From assembly GCA_040904785.1 (NCBI GenBank), contig JBBDSV010000011.1:1-53785 (forward strand): a stretch of DNA of 53,785 bases, written 5' to 3'. The stretch comes from JBBDSV01 sp040904785 (GTDB taxonomy: Bacteria > Actinomycetota > Nitriliruptoria > Nitriliruptorales > Nitriliruptoraceae). The notes below the pieces were generated by a model. The model was not told where the DNA came from. It made no database searches and worked only from the letters and a program-made list of their open reading frames with translations. A program made the translations under genes and the position numbers. Of the stretch, positions 1 through 8,197 are shown piece by piece (positions within the stretch are counted from its first letter, which is position 1; the number at the start of each line of letters is the position of its first letter).

Positions 1-1
1 G

Positions 2-646
2 GGACGCGCAGGTGTGCTCGACGTGGCCCGCACGCTGGAGCGGGCGATGACGACCGACGGGGAACTGGTGGAGCGTGCGTGGCGGCGCCGGATGACGACG
101 CCACGGCGTCTCGTCGTCCTGCTGGACGTGTCGGGATCGATGGCGCCGTACGCGCGGGCGTTGTTGCGATTCGCCATCGCTGCGCGTCGCACGGCGCAGC
201 GGCAGGCGTCGCGTCGTGTCGAGGTGTTCGCGTTCGGCACCCGGCTGACACGGCTGTCCGACGAACTCGCCCGGCGCGATGTTGACGCCGCGATCGCGGC
301 TGCGGCCCAGCGAGTCGTCGACTGGGACGGCGGAACGCGGATCGGTGCCAGCATCGACGAACTCGTCCGAACCTGGGGGCCGCGCGGCGTCCTGCGTGGG
401 TCGGTCGTCGTGATCTGCTCGGACGGTCTCGAGCGGGGCGACCCGCAGCTGCTCGGTGACGCGACCGCACGGTTGGCGCGCCACGCGCATCGAATCGTTT
501 GGGTCAATCCCCTCGCGGGCGACGAACGTTACGAACCGGTGCAGCGCGGCATTGCTGCCGCGATGGCCTCGGTCGATCTGCTCCTGCCTGGACACGACTT
601 CGCGAGCATCGAGGGGCTCGTCGAGACTCTGCGGACGTTGCGCTGA
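2..646 (+). CDS. CoxE-like VWA domain protein, 5' truncated
   Basis: The frame is open from the left edge, so the gene begins outside the window. The visible 214 residues carry a von Willebrand A domain with a MIDAS metal site (DVSGSM, aspartate codon at 125) and, before it, the Arg-rich segment (ARTLERAM...RRRM) seen in CoxE-family proteins. CoxE proteins usually work with a MoxR-type AAA ATPase in maturing metalloenzymes such as aerobic CO dehydrogenase. No such partner lies in the window and would be expected upstream. A GTG at 14 is open, but homologous sequence seems to continue upstream, so I do not take it as the start. It ends tail-to-tail with the permease gene. The family call is firm; the client enzyme is unknown. 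Confidence 0.8.
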   Translation, partial: GRAGVLDVARTLERAMTTDGELVERAWRRRMTTPRRLVVLLDVSGSMAPYARALLRFAIAARRTAQRQASRRVEVFAFGTRLTRLSDELARRDVDAAIAAAAQRVVDWDGGTRIGASIDELVRTWGPRGVLRGSVVVICSDGLERGDPQLLGDATARLARHAHRIVWVNPLAGDERYEPVQRGIAAAMASVDLLLPGHDFASIEGLVETLRTLR

Positions 647-675
647 CGCACACGTTCACGTGCCGCACGACGGTT

Positions 676-2208
676 TCAAGCGCGCAACATCCACACCTGG
701 GCGACGACAAGCAGCGTGGCGATGACCATGAGGATCGTCGCGCTGCCCAGATTGTGCCGGATGACCGCGCCCTCCTGCGTGGTCGCACCCGTCGATGCCA
801 GTCCGACCGTGGCCACGCCCGGTGCCAACGCGTTGCCGATGTTCCCACCCGACGTCTGCCCGACGAGCAGGACGGCCGGAAGCAGCGCCAACACGCTGGC
901 GACCTGCGATTGCAGCGCGCTGAAGAGGGCATTCGAGGCGGTGGTCGAACCCGTGAGGATCGTGCCGAACGCGCCGAGCGGCGCCGAGACGGCGACGAAC
1001 CCGATTCCGAGCGTCGCGGCGAGCGCCTGGGCGAGTGCGGACACCATGCCGGCGTCAGTGAGAATCGCGGCGAGCACGGTGAGCCCGATGATGGATCGTG
1101 CGACATTGGCCGACCGCTTCGCCCACGATCGGGCGGCCTGCTGCGTTTTCGACGCGTCCCACCAGCCCTTGCGCCGATAGACGACGAGCCCGACGGCGAT
1201 CGCGAGCAGCATGTAGACGAACGGGTGCAGCAGGGGACGGAACGTCGGTGTCACCGCTGAGGCCGCCTGCTGGTAGCCGAAGGCCGCCTCGACGCCCGGC
1301 AGCACCGGTGCGAACGCCGGCACGCGCTCGAACAGGCTGCGCACCGGCGGAAACCACAGGCCGGTGACGGCCGCTACGGACAGAACGATGTAGGGCAGCG
1401 CGGCGACGCCGAGATCGCCGCCGCCCGGGCGCGGCTGTCCGCGGGCAGGCAGCAGCCACCAGCACACACCCAATCCGACGAGACCGGCCGCGGTCGATCC
1501 GAGTGCCGGCTGGACCGACACGACGACGAAGAGTGTCGCAGCCATGATGACGCCGATGACGAGCGCCCGCCAGGTGTCGCCCGCGCTGCGAACCCCGCGG
1601 GTGAGCACAATCAGGCCGGAGACGATCGCGGTGATGCCGAGCGTGATCGCGGTGCGGGTCGCGAACACGCGGGCGTCGGGCTCGGCCAGCCGCGCGGTGG
1701 CTTCGGCCATGAAGTAGCTCGACCCCATCGACCCGAAGGTGACCGACCACTGGTAGCCGATCATGCATGCCGCGACGGCGGCGACCGGCGGCATGCCGCG
1801 GCGGACCAGCAGGGGCGCGCTCATCGCGATCGGTGCGCCGAATCCGGCCACACCCTGCAGGAACGAGGGGAAGACCCAGGCGATGAGAAGCAGCCGACGA
1901 CCCTCCGTCGGCGCGATCTGGTCGGATGCCTGCGCGAGCTGTTCGAGTGCTCCGGACCGGTCGAGGATCTCGTAGAGGAACAGCGAGGGCAGCACGATCA
2001 GCAGGATCCAGGTTCCGGTCCACGTGCCGCGCAGCATCGCGACCGCTAGCTCGCCGAGGTCGAGACCGAAGACCGCCAGCGCGAGCACGCCGGCGACGCC
2101 GACCGCGATCCATGCCGAACGGGTGACGGGCATCGATCGCAGCACCATGACGGCGAGCAGCACCAGCGGCACGGTCGAAACGGCGACAGCCCACAGCGGC
2201 CAGCTCAC
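676..2208 (-). CDS. lctP: L-lactate permease (LctP family)
   Basis: Predicted inner-membrane carrier of about 510 residues with a dozen or more hydrophobic segments, the usual size for the lactate/glycolate permease family. Family signatures are visible: GVAGFGAPIA near residue 120, LTGSTTASNALFSALQ, and GNALAPGVATVG near the C terminus. It should import L-lactate (or glycolate) with protons. I chose GTG at 2208 because an AGGGGG ribosome site lies about six bases upstream and the first membrane helix begins immediately. An earlier GTG at 2250 in the same frame would add 14 polar residues. It is last in a minus-strand series behind the CtaG-like gene, about 100 bases downstream of it, so co-transcription with the copper/oxidase genes is possible. 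No lactate dehydrogenase is present in the window. Confidence 0.9.
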   Translation of the reverse strand: MSWPLWAVAVSTVPLVLLAVMVLRSMPVTRSAWIAVGVAGVLALAVFGLDLGELAVAMLRGTWTGTWILLIVLPSLFLYEILDRSGALEQLAQASDQIAPTEGRRLLLIAWVFPSFLQGVAGFGAPIAMSAPLLVRRGMPPVAAVAACMIGYQWSVTFGSMGSSYFMAEATARLAEPDARVFATRTAITLGITAIVSGLIVLTRGVRSAGDTWRALVIGVIMAATLFVVVSVQPALGSTAAGLVGLGVCWWLLPARGQPRPGGGDLGVAALPYIVLSVAAVTGLWFPPVRSLFERVPAFAPVLPGVEAAFGYQQAASAVTPTFRPLLHPFVYMLLAIAVGLVVYRRKGWWDASKTQQAARSWAKRSANVARSIIGLTVLAAILTDAGMVSALAQALAATLGIGFVAVSAPLGAFGTILTGSTTASNALFSALQSQVASVLALLPAVLLVGQTSGGNIGNALAPGVATVGLASTGATTQEGAVIRHNLGSATILMVIATLLVVAQVWMLRA

Positions 2209-2306
2209 GATGTCCCCCTGCGATTGCGCGATCGGTGCCGTCGCCGGCACGTGTGGCGTCAGACGCTAGCTGCCGTCGTCGAGCGGCAACAATCGAGCGG
2301 CCGTGT

Positions 2307-3194
2307 TCATGAGGTCGACGGCCGGTCGGGGTGGTCGGCCTGGGCGGCGGCGATGCGTGTCGCGTCGCGGACGCGTCGTGCCGCGACATCATCGCGTTGT
2401 TGCCGTCCCGCCCAGCGGAGGAAACGCACGGCGATGATGCCCCAGAGGACGAACCCGCCGATGACCTTCATCATGATCCCGGCTGCCTGCTGGTCCTGCA
2501 GCGGGTCGAACGACAACCACAGCGGGGGCGCGAGCTCATACAGCCCGTAGAGCGGCAACGGCGAGAACGTCAGGAACGACGCGGGCACGAACATGAGCAC
2601 GCTCGAGGCGAACAGGTAGAACGACCGCGCAGGCTCGTCGATGGCGTTGCGGTGCGTTTCGGTGCGGATCGCAGGCCACCACCACACGAGCGCGGCGAAC
2701 AGGTGGAGCGTGTCGATGGCGAACGAGCCGAGTTGCGTCGCCTTGAAGGCGTCGATGGTGATCGGCAGGTGCGTACCGATGAGCACCACGTTGAACACGA
2801 CCAGTGCGACGGGCCAGTGGGTGAGTGCGGACACGGCTCGTGCCCGCCGACTGCCGTCGGGCAGCCAGCGGTCGATGAGCCAACCCGGCAGGCCCGAGAG
2901 CAGCAGCGGGGCGGCGACGAAGGTGAACACGACGTAGCGCGCGATGCCGATAGTGGCGAGATAGCCGGCACCGAGCGGGCCGAGCGGCCATTCGGAGACC
3001 GCGAAGATCGCCAGCGCCCCGGCGATCCACGCGCGGGTGCGTGCAGGGTCGAGCGCCCGTCCAGCGCGGCGGTGTGCGAGCACGTAGGCGCCGATCAGGC
3101 CCGCGGTGACGAGCCAGACGCCGACGAACGGGGTGTAGCGCCACGTCCAGACCTGCCCGGTCGCCGAGCACCACCATGCCACGGTCAGCTCCAC
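2307..3194 (-). CDS. ctaG: Cytochrome c oxidase assembly protein, CtaG (caa3-type)
   Basis: Polytopic membrane protein of 295 residues with about seven hydrophobic segments and the family opening WWCSATGQVWTWRY. Members of the caa3-CtaG family are needed for copper insertion into, or assembly of, haem-copper oxidases. The start codon overlaps the end of the SCO1 gene. GTG at 3194 gives the longest product. GTG at 3182 has a better spaced GGAG ribosome site (six bases) and would start at MAWWCSA, so the start is uncertain by four codons. The C terminus is polar and Arg/Asp-rich. Together with SCO1 and PCuAC it forms a tight copper-delivery operon. Confidence 0.87.
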   Translation of the reverse strand: MELTVAWWCSATGQVWTWRYTPFVGVWLVTAGLIGAYVLAHRRAGRALDPARTRAWIAGALAIFAVSEWPLGPLGAGYLATIGIARYVVFTFVAAPLLLSGLPGWLIDRWLPDGSRRARAVSALTHWPVALVVFNVVLIGTHLPITIDAFKATQLGSFAIDTLHLFAALVWWWPAIRTETHRNAIDEPARSFYLFASSVLMFVPASFLTFSPLPLYGLYELAPPLWLSFDPLQDQQAAGIMMKVIGGFVLWGIIAVRFLRWAGRQQRDDVAARRVRDATRIAAAQADHPDRPSTS

Positions 3195-3823
3195 TCCTCG
3201 ATGACGCGAGGCAGGTCGTCGACCCAGTCGGCGCGGCGGGCGCCGAACGGCCAGACGCGACGTCCGGCGCCCGCGGCGTCGAACCCGATGACGTGAGCCG
3301 GATGGCCGACGAGGTCGCCGTCGCCGCGCGGGTCGGGCCCTTCGACGACGGGTCCCGGCAGATCGAGTTGGGCGATGGCGTCACTCACCGTGGCGAGGTC
3401 GCCGTGCAGGCCGGTGATCCGCCGGTCGAAGTTCGCGAGATATTCGTCGATGCGTTCCGGTGTGTCGCGGGCGGGATCGACCGAGACGAACAGCACGTCG
3501 AGTTCATCGAATGACACGCCGGTCGTGGCCATCGCCGAGCTGATCGCCGCCAGGTGGATGGGACAGATGTCGGGGCACGATGTGTAGCCGAAGTACAGCA
3601 GCGTCGGCGTGCCGAGCGCGTCGTCGGGCAGGACGAACGGGGTGCCGTCCGTGCGCGCGAGCGTCACCGACGGCAGGCGTTCCTCGCCGTCGACGGCGAT
3701 GGCGTGCCATCCGTCCGGTCCCCGCTCCAAGCCGGCGGGTGTCAGCGCGGTCGACGTCGTCGGGCTGCACGATGCGGCCGCGAGCGCCACGGCCGCCAGC
3801 AGCGCGAGGCTCCAGCGTGTCAT
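3185..3823 (-). CDS. SCO1/SenC-family copper chaperone lipoprotein
   Basis: A 212-residue thioredoxin-fold protein. It starts with a lipoprotein signal (lipobox LAAASC, Cys19), so it should be anchored outside the membrane. The copper motif CxxxC is intact (Cys83, Cys87 in TSCPDICP), and the partner histidine lies in GHPAHV (His174 or His177). SCO1 proteins load copper onto the CuA site of cytochrome c oxidase or act as thiol reductants for it. Its ATG overlaps the stop of the PCuAC gene (ATGA at 3820-3823) and its end overlaps the CtaG gene, so the three are surely co-translated. No oxidase subunit genes are in the window. Confidence 0.93.
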   Translation of the reverse strand: MTRWSLALLAAVALAAASCSPTTSTALTPAGLERGPDGWHAIAVDGEERLPSVTLARTDGTPFVLPDDALGTPTLLYFGYTSCPDICPIHLAAISSAMATTGVSFDELDVLFVSVDPARDTPERIDEYLANFDRRITGLHGDLATVSDAIAQLDLPGPVVEGPDPRGDGDLVGHPAHVIGFDAAGAGRRVWPFGARRADWVDDLPRVIEEWS

Positions 3824-4281
3824 GCGCCGCTCTCGGCGAGTTCGAGGAAGTCGACGACCTCGACGGTGATCGTGCGATCGTCGCTGTGCGCGAAGTCGAA
3901 CGTCACCTCGAACGTGTCGCCTTCACGCAGGGTGGGGTCGGGGACGACGAGCATGAGGTGGAGGCCTCCGGGCCGAAACGCGACCGAGGTTCCCGCAGGG
4001 ATTGCAACCGAGTCGTGCTCGCGCATCGTTGCCCGCTGCTCGGCGATGACGGTCTCGTGGATCTCGATCGCGTCCGCTGCATCGGTCGCTGCACCGAGCA
4101 GTTCGTCGTCCCCGTCGCCCGAGTTGACGATCGTGACCGTCAGCTGTGACGACCCGGCGACGGGAGGCGCTGCTTGCGCGGTCTCGATGTGCAGCTGCGG
4201 CGTTCCGCCGGCGCACGCCGAGACGGCGACGAGCACAATCACCACGACGAGTCGCGGTACAACGTCGGCGACGCCACGCAC
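3820..4281 (-). CDS. PCu(A)C periplasmic copper chaperone lipoprotein
   Basis: Small exported protein of 153 residues. The start is set at GTG 4281, nine bases after a GAGGAG ribosome site. This gives a short Arg-containing N terminus, a hydrophobic stretch and a lipobox ending at Cys23 (VSAC). The Cu(I)-binding pattern H-x10-M-x21-H-x-M is complete: His75, Met86, His108, Met110. PCuAC proteins pass copper to SCO1 or directly to the CuA centre. It is the first gene of the PCuAC-SCO1-CtaG unit. The frame stays open upstream to 4671, but that extension lacks a signal peptide logic and is rejected. Confidence 0.92.
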   Translation of the reverse strand: MRGVADVVPRLVVVIVLVAVSACAGGTPQLHIETAQAAPPVAGSSQLTVTIVNSGDGDDELLGAATDAADAIEIHETVIAEQRATMREHDSVAIPAGTSVAFRPGGLHLMLVVPDPTLREGDTFEVTFDFAHSDDRTITVEVVDFLELAESGA

Positions 4282-4369
4282 GCGGACAGGCTCCTCGGCC
4301 GAGACGACGACAAGGTACGGCCTAGGCTGAAGGTGTCCCATTCGGGGCCCGTGCCCGTGGGAGGTGCGC

Positions 4370-4633
4370 ATGCAGGCGCTCGCAACGCTCGCCGGCGTGG
4401 CCTTCCTCGCCCTCGGCGCGACCGCGGCGACGGTGACCCATCGTCGGCTCGACCCGTCAGCGTCGCTGGGTCGCGTCGCGCTCGCGATTGCCCCGCATGG
4501 CGTCGTGATCGGTGGCGGCGCGGCGCTCGTGCGCGGCTGGGATCTCGTTGTCGCAATGATCGCCGGCGGCCTCGCCGTACCGCTGGTCGCGGTGGCGAGC
4601 ACGTGGTGGCGCCAACGGCGGCAGGCCGAGTGA
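4370..4633 (+). CDS. Small two-helix membrane protein, unknown function
   Basis: Predicted 87-residue protein beginning MQALATLAGV, with one hydrophobic segment at the N terminus and another around residues 60-80, and a basic C terminus (WWRQRRQAE). ATG 4370 has a GGGAGG ribosome site five bases upstream; an in-frame GTG at 4364 is weaker. It is divergent from the PCuAC gene, with a shared control region of about 90 bases that contains TAGGCT (4323-4328), a plausible -10 element. I do not recognise the family. The divergent pairing is the only hint of a link to copper or respiration. Confidence 0.6.
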   Translation: MQALATLAGVAFLALGATAATVTHRRLDPSASLGRVALAIAPHGVVIGGGAALVRGWDLVVAMIAGGLAVPLVAVASTWWRQRRQAE

Positions 4634-4684
4634 TGGGTGGCGTCCGTGCTCGTACCGAGATTTCTCATCACTGCACCAACCGCC

Positions 4685-4706
4685 TACCCTGCATGCAAGT
4701 GCATGC
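4685..4706 (+). promoter_or_regulatory. Candidate etfBA promoter with adjoining inverted repeat
   Basis: A TACCCT -10-like hexamer at 4685-4690 is followed at once by a perfect inverted repeat: arms GCATGCA (4691-4697) and TGCATGC (4700-4706) separated by AG. The repeat would overlap the transcription start, a usual repressor position. It lies about 75-90 bases before etfB. No clear -35 box is seen. Confidence 0.4.
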
Positions 4707-4781
4707 GGTGTGGCCACAGGGTGCGCGGCACGCCGCGCGACGAGCCCCGGCCGGTCCGCCCCCAGAAGCAAAGGTTGCGTC

Positions 4782-5567
4782 ATGAAGGTCATCGTTCCGG
4801 TCAAACGTGTGCCCGACACCGCAGGGGACAAGATCATCGACCCGGAGACCAAGACGGTCGACCGGGACGCCGTGGAGTCCGTGCTGTGCCCCATCAACGA
4901 GTTCGCGCTCGAGGAAGCGATGCGGCTCAAGGAGGAGCACGACGCCGAGCTGACGGTGCTGCTCGTCGGACCCGACGAAGCGCAGCCTGTGGTGCGCAAG
5001 GCCTTGAGCTACGGCCTCGATGCCGGCCTGCAGATCACCGACGAGGCGATCGGCGGTTCGGACGCCCTGGGCACCGCCAAGATCATCGCCAAGGCACTCG
5101 AAGGCACCGAATTCGACGTCGTCATCTTCGGCAACCAGTCGACGGATGCTCGCACCTCACTCGTTCCCGCTGCGGTCGCGGAACTGCTGGGCCTGCCGAG
5201 CCTGACCTATGCGCGGCACCTCGAGATCGACGGTGACCGCATCGTCGTGCACCGCGAGCACGAGGAAGGCTACGACGTCGTCGAATCGACCTTGCCTGCC
5301 ATCGTCAGCGTCGTCGAAGCCATCAACGAGCCGCGTTATCCGTCCTTCAAGGGGATCATGGCAGCCAAGTCGAAGCCGCTCAACGTCAAGTCGCTCGCCG
5401 ACCTCGGCGTCTCGGCCGACGATGTCGGCGCCGGTGCCGCGGCGGCGACGCTCTACGAATTCGAACCGAGGCCGCCGAAGGAAGCCGGCACGATCGTCGA
5501 AGACGACGGTTCCGGCTCGGCCGCGCGGCAACTCGCCGAGTGGCTCGCCGAGAAGAAGTTCATCTGA
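4782..5567 (+). CDS. etfB: Electron transfer flavoprotein beta subunit
   Basis: 261 residues, typical of EtfB, opening MKVIVPVKRVPD and carrying the family signature region (VIFGNQSTDARTSLVPAAVAE and the CPINEFALEEAMRLKE adenine-nucleotide side). EtfB binds AMP and, with EtfA, forms the FAD-containing shuttle that takes electrons from acyl-CoA dehydrogenases to the membrane ETF:quinone oxidoreductase. ATG 4782 is chosen because the protein begins exactly where the family does. The etfA gene follows after 45 bases. etfBA placed ahead of a cysteine desulfurase and mnmA is also the mycobacterial order, though here the ABC importer lies between. Confidence 0.96.
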   Translation: MKVIVPVKRVPDTAGDKIIDPETKTVDRDAVESVLCPINEFALEEAMRLKEEHDAELTVLLVGPDEAQPVVRKALSYGLDAGLQITDEAIGGSDALGTAKIIAKALEGTEFDVVIFGNQSTDARTSLVPAAVAELLGLPSLTYARHLEIDGDRIVVHREHEEGYDVVESTLPAIVSVVEAINEPRYPSFKGIMAAKSKPLNVKSLADLGVSADDVGAGAAAATLYEFEPRPPKEAGTIVEDDGSGSAARQLAEWLAEKKFI

Positions 5568-5612
5568 CCGACGGCATTCTGCGCCCGCATCCACGCACGA
5601 ATCGAGCACACC

Positions 5613-6596
5613 ATGGCTGAACTCGTCGTCCTGATCGATCACACTGCCGGCACACCGAAGAAGGTGAGCCTGCAGATGCTGACCGCCGCGCGGTCGCTCG
5701 CCGCCGACCTCGGCAGTGAGGTCGCGGCCGTCTGGCTCGGCCCCGGAGCGGCGGATGCCTCCGCGCAGCTCGGGGCGCACGGCGCGACGAAGCTCTACCA
5801 CTGGGACTCCGACGAGGCGTCCGCGTACGTCACCCTGCCGCAGGTCGAGGCGCTCGAGGCGGTCCTTGACCAGACGGATGTCGCCGCGGTGTTGTTCGCC
5901 TCGACGAACCACGTCAAGGATGTCGCCGCGCGGCTGGCAATTCGGGTCGACGCCGGGGTCATCACCGACTGCACGGGCCTGGGCGTCGACGCTGGCGCGA
6001 TCGTGGCGACCAAGGAGGTGTTCGGTGGCGAACTCATCACCACCTCGCGGGTGGCGGACGGCAAGGTGCCGATGTTCGGTGTTGCTTCGAACGCGTTCGT
6101 CGCCGAGCCGGCGGACGGCGCCGCGCCCGAGCTCGTCGCGCTCGACGTGACACTCTCCGACGTCGCGAAGGCCGCTGCGGTGACGTCGGTCGAGAAGCAG
6201 AGCGACTCGTCGCGTCCAGACATCGCCGAGGCTGCCATCGTCGTCTCCGGCGGCCGTGGCCTGGGCAAGGAAGACGGATTCGAGCTCATCGAACAGCTCG
6301 CCGACGTACTCGGAGCCGGCGTCGGCGCGTCCCGAGCGGCGACGGACGCCGGCTGGTATCCGCACCGCTACCAGGTCGGACAGACCGGCCGCACGATCTC
6401 GCCGTCGTTGTACCTGTGTGCCGGAATCTCCGGGGCGATTCAGCACCGGGCCGGGATGCAGACGTCGCAGAACATCGTGGCGATCAACAAGGACCCCGAA
6501 GCCCCGATCTTCCAGATCACCGATTTCGGGGTCGTCGGAGACCTGTATGACGTCGTGCCCGCCCTGATCGAGGAGATCCGCTCACGCACGTCGTGA
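5613..6596 (+). CDS. etfA: Electron transfer flavoprotein alpha subunit
   Basis: 327 residues with the EtfA two-domain layout: an N-terminal Rossmann-like domain, then the C-terminal FAD-binding domain from about residue 205. FAD contacts are recognisable: SGGRGLG, VGASRAATDAGW, GQTGRTISPSLYLCAGISGA and the closing AINKDPEAPIF. It pairs with EtfB in beta-oxidation electron transfer. ATG 5613 gives a family-typical N terminus (MAELVVLIDH). A strong hairpin about 20 bases after the stop probably ends the two-gene transcript. Confidence 0.96.
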   Translation: MAELVVLIDHTAGTPKKVSLQMLTAARSLAADLGSEVAAVWLGPGAADASAQLGAHGATKLYHWDSDEASAYVTLPQVEALEAVLDQTDVAAVLFASTNHVKDVAARLAIRVDAGVITDCTGLGVDAGAIVATKEVFGGELITTSRVADGKVPMFGVASNAFVAEPADGAAPELVALDVTLSDVAKAAAVTSVEKQSDSSRPDIAEAAIVVSGGRGLGKEDGFELIEQLADVLGAGVGASRAATDAGWYPHRYQVGQTGRTISPSLYLCAGISGAIQHRAGMQTSQNIVAINKDPEAPIFQITDFGVVGDLYDVVPALIEEIRSRTS

Positions 6597-6617
6597 CCCG
6601 ATCGCGATGACGTCTGC

Positions 6618-6642
6618 GGTGCCGGCCATGATGGCCGGCACC
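6618..6642 (+). terminator. Hairpin terminator after etfA
   Basis: Ten-base-pair perfect stem: GGTGCCGGCC and GGCCGGCACC enclosing the loop ATGAT. It begins 22 bases after the etfA stop and is followed by a pyrimidine-rich stretch (GGTCTCTT) without a clean T run, as is common in high-GC genomes. Confidence 0.6.
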
Positions 6643-6919
6643 GGTCTCTTCGGTCCGAAATCGGTGCTCACCGCGGCCGACGGTGCTGCCGGACGGCATG
6701 CGACGGCCGAGTCGAAGGTCCCTGGTCTCCGAGGCGGTGAGGAGCCACGCTGCACGAGCCTGGCGGCCGCCGGGTGGGCGTCGACGAATGGTCAGGCGAC
6801 AGTGGCCGAAATCCGCGACACGGGCACTACGACACACGTAGTATGTGACGGTCAGATGTGGGGCAGTCCTGCCGGGGGTCGGCACCGATCGTGTGCCGGC
6901 TGGTCGGCAGTCGCCGAAC

Positions 6920-6940
6920 GGTCCGTACGTCGTACGGACC
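6920..6940. promoter_or_regulatory. Perfect 21-base palindrome, candidate operator of the ABC importer
   Basis: Arms GGTCCGTACG and CGTACGGACC are separated by a single T. It lies about 85 bases before the start of the BMP lipoprotein gene and has no T tract, so an operator for a dimeric repressor is more likely than a terminator. The regulator is not identifiable here. Confidence 0.45.
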
Positions 6941-7025
6941 TACGCACCGCCAGCGACGATGCCGTGCATCGTCCGTCGATCACCACATGATCGGCCTCGG
7001 TTCGAGACAAGAAGAGGTAGCGCAC

Positions 7026-8144
7026 ATGAGGATCACCACACGACGCGTCCTCGCGATGCTCGCTGTCGGGGCGTTGGCCCTCGCAGCCTGTGGCGAGGCG
7101 CCCGAAGAGGCTCCGGCCCCCGAACCAACGGAAGAAGCGCCCGAATCTGAGGCGCCCGAAGCGGAGCCCGAAGCGGAGCCCGAAGAGGAAGCGGCGGACT
7201 TCCGTGGCTGCCTCGTGACCGACCAGGGCGGCGTTGACGACCGGTCGTTCAACGAGACGGCCTACAACGGACTCGTTCAGGCCGGTGAAGAGCTCGGCAT
7301 CGAAACGGCCGTCCTCGAGTCGACATCGGAAGCGGACTTCGAACCCAACATCCAGGCGTTCATCGACCAGGACTGCGACGTCATCGTGACGGTCGGGTTC
7401 CTGCTCGGTGAGGCCACAGAGGCCGCGGCACAGGCGAACCCCGACCAGAAATTCGCCATCGTCGACTTCGCCTACGAATCGACCTACGACAATCTGCGGG
7501 AGCTCGTGTTCGCGACCGACGAGGCCGCGTTCCTCGCGGGCTACGTCGCAGCGGGCACGACTGAGACCGGCACCGTGGGGACATACGGCGGGATCAACAT
7601 TCCGACCGTGTCGATCTTCATGGACGGGTTCCTCGCGGGTGTGCGCTACTACAACAGCGAGAACGGCACTGACGTCGAAGTCCTCGGTTGGGACGGCAGC
7701 GACGGGCTGTTCACCGGAAACTTCGAGTCGCAGGATGACGGTCGCAACGTGACCGACGAACTCCTGCAGGCGGGCGCCGACATCATCATGCCGGTCGCCG
7801 GTCCGGTCGGCCTTGGCACCGCCACGGCCCTCGAGGACTTCGGTTCGGGTGTGATGATCTGGGTCGACACCGACGGTTTCGTCTCGGTGCCGCAGTTCAG
7901 CCACCTGATGCTGACGTCGGTGATGAAGAACATGGACGTGTCCGTGTACGACACGGTTGTCGCGGCGTACAACGACGCGTTCGAGGGCGGCATCTACACC
8001 GGCACCCTCGAGAACGACGGCGTCGGCATTGCACCGTTCCATGATCTCTCCGACATGGTGCCGCAGGAGGTGCAGGACGAGCTCGACGGCATCCGGCAGG
8101 CGATCATCGCCGGTGAGCTCTCGGTGGCGTCCGCAGACCACTGA
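7026..8144 (+). CDS. BMP-family ABC transporter substrate-binding lipoprotein
   Basis: 372-residue lipoprotein. The signal peptide ends in lipobox LALAAC (Cys22). An acidic linker of repeated Pro/Glu/Ala units follows (about residues 24-57), then the ligand-binding domain with the family opening GCLVTDQGGVDDRSFNETAYNG. BMP (basic membrane protein, PnrA/TmpC-like) proteins mostly bind nucleosides. The start ATG 7026 follows a GAGGT ribosome site. The ATPase and two permeases of the same importer lie downstream after a strong hairpin, which would favour high expression of this first gene. The ligand is inferred from the family only. Confidence 0.92.
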   Translation: MRITTRRVLAMLAVGALALAACGEAPEEAPAPEPTEEAPESEAPEAEPEAEPEEEAADFRGCLVTDQGGVDDRSFNETAYNGLVQAGEELGIETAVLESTSEADFEPNIQAFIDQDCDVIVTVGFLLGEATEAAAQANPDQKFAIVDFAYESTYDNLRELVFATDEAAFLAGYVAAGTTETGTVGTYGGINIPTVSIFMDGFLAGVRYYNSENGTDVEVLGWDGSDGLFTGNFESQDDGRNVTDELLQAGADIIMPVAGPVGLGTATALEDFGSGVMIWVDTDGFVSVPQFSHLMLTSVMKNMDVSVYDTVVAAYNDAFEGGIYTGTLENDGVGIAPFHDLSDMVPQEVQDELDGIRQAIIAGELSVASADH

Positions 8145-8159
8145 TCGTGTCACGGTGAC

Positions 8160-8197
8160 GCGGGAGGGGTGTCCGGTGCGCCGGATGCCCCTCCCGC
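8160..8197 (+). terminator. 17-pair hairpin between the binding-protein and ATPase genes
   Basis: A continuous stem from 8160 to 8197 with loop TGCG (8177-8180). The outer ten pairs are GCGGGAGGGG against CCCCTCCCGC. Two G-U pairs then lead into TCCGG/CCGGA. It lacks a T run. It may be a partial terminator or a 3' mRNA-stabilising element that raises binding-protein yield over the transporter. A TTGACG hexamer (8213-8218) just after it, with TAGCGT at 8240-8245 (21-base spacing, long), could restart transcription. Confidence 0.6.

Larger units (their letters stand above)
6597..7025. other. Long intergenic region between etfA and the ABC importer
   Basis: About 430 bases without a convincing gene. 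It holds the etfBA terminator-like hairpin (6618-6642), a short inverted repeat ACTACG/CGTAGT (6826-6842) overlapping a TAGTAT -10-like box (6839-6844), and a 21-base perfect palindrome (6920-6940). Several open frames cross it, but none has a ribosome site or recognisable protein. Confidence 0.6.

Noticed and set aside
637..688. Inverted repeat GTTGCGC/GCGCAAC between the CoxE-like gene and the permease
   Set aside because: The arms are 38 bases apart and there is no T run; too loose for a terminator.
6607..6990. A 127-codon plus-strand frame in the etfA-BMP intergenic region
   Set aside because: It begins with the terminator hairpin sequence, has no ribosome site or family resemblance, and crosses both inverted repeats.
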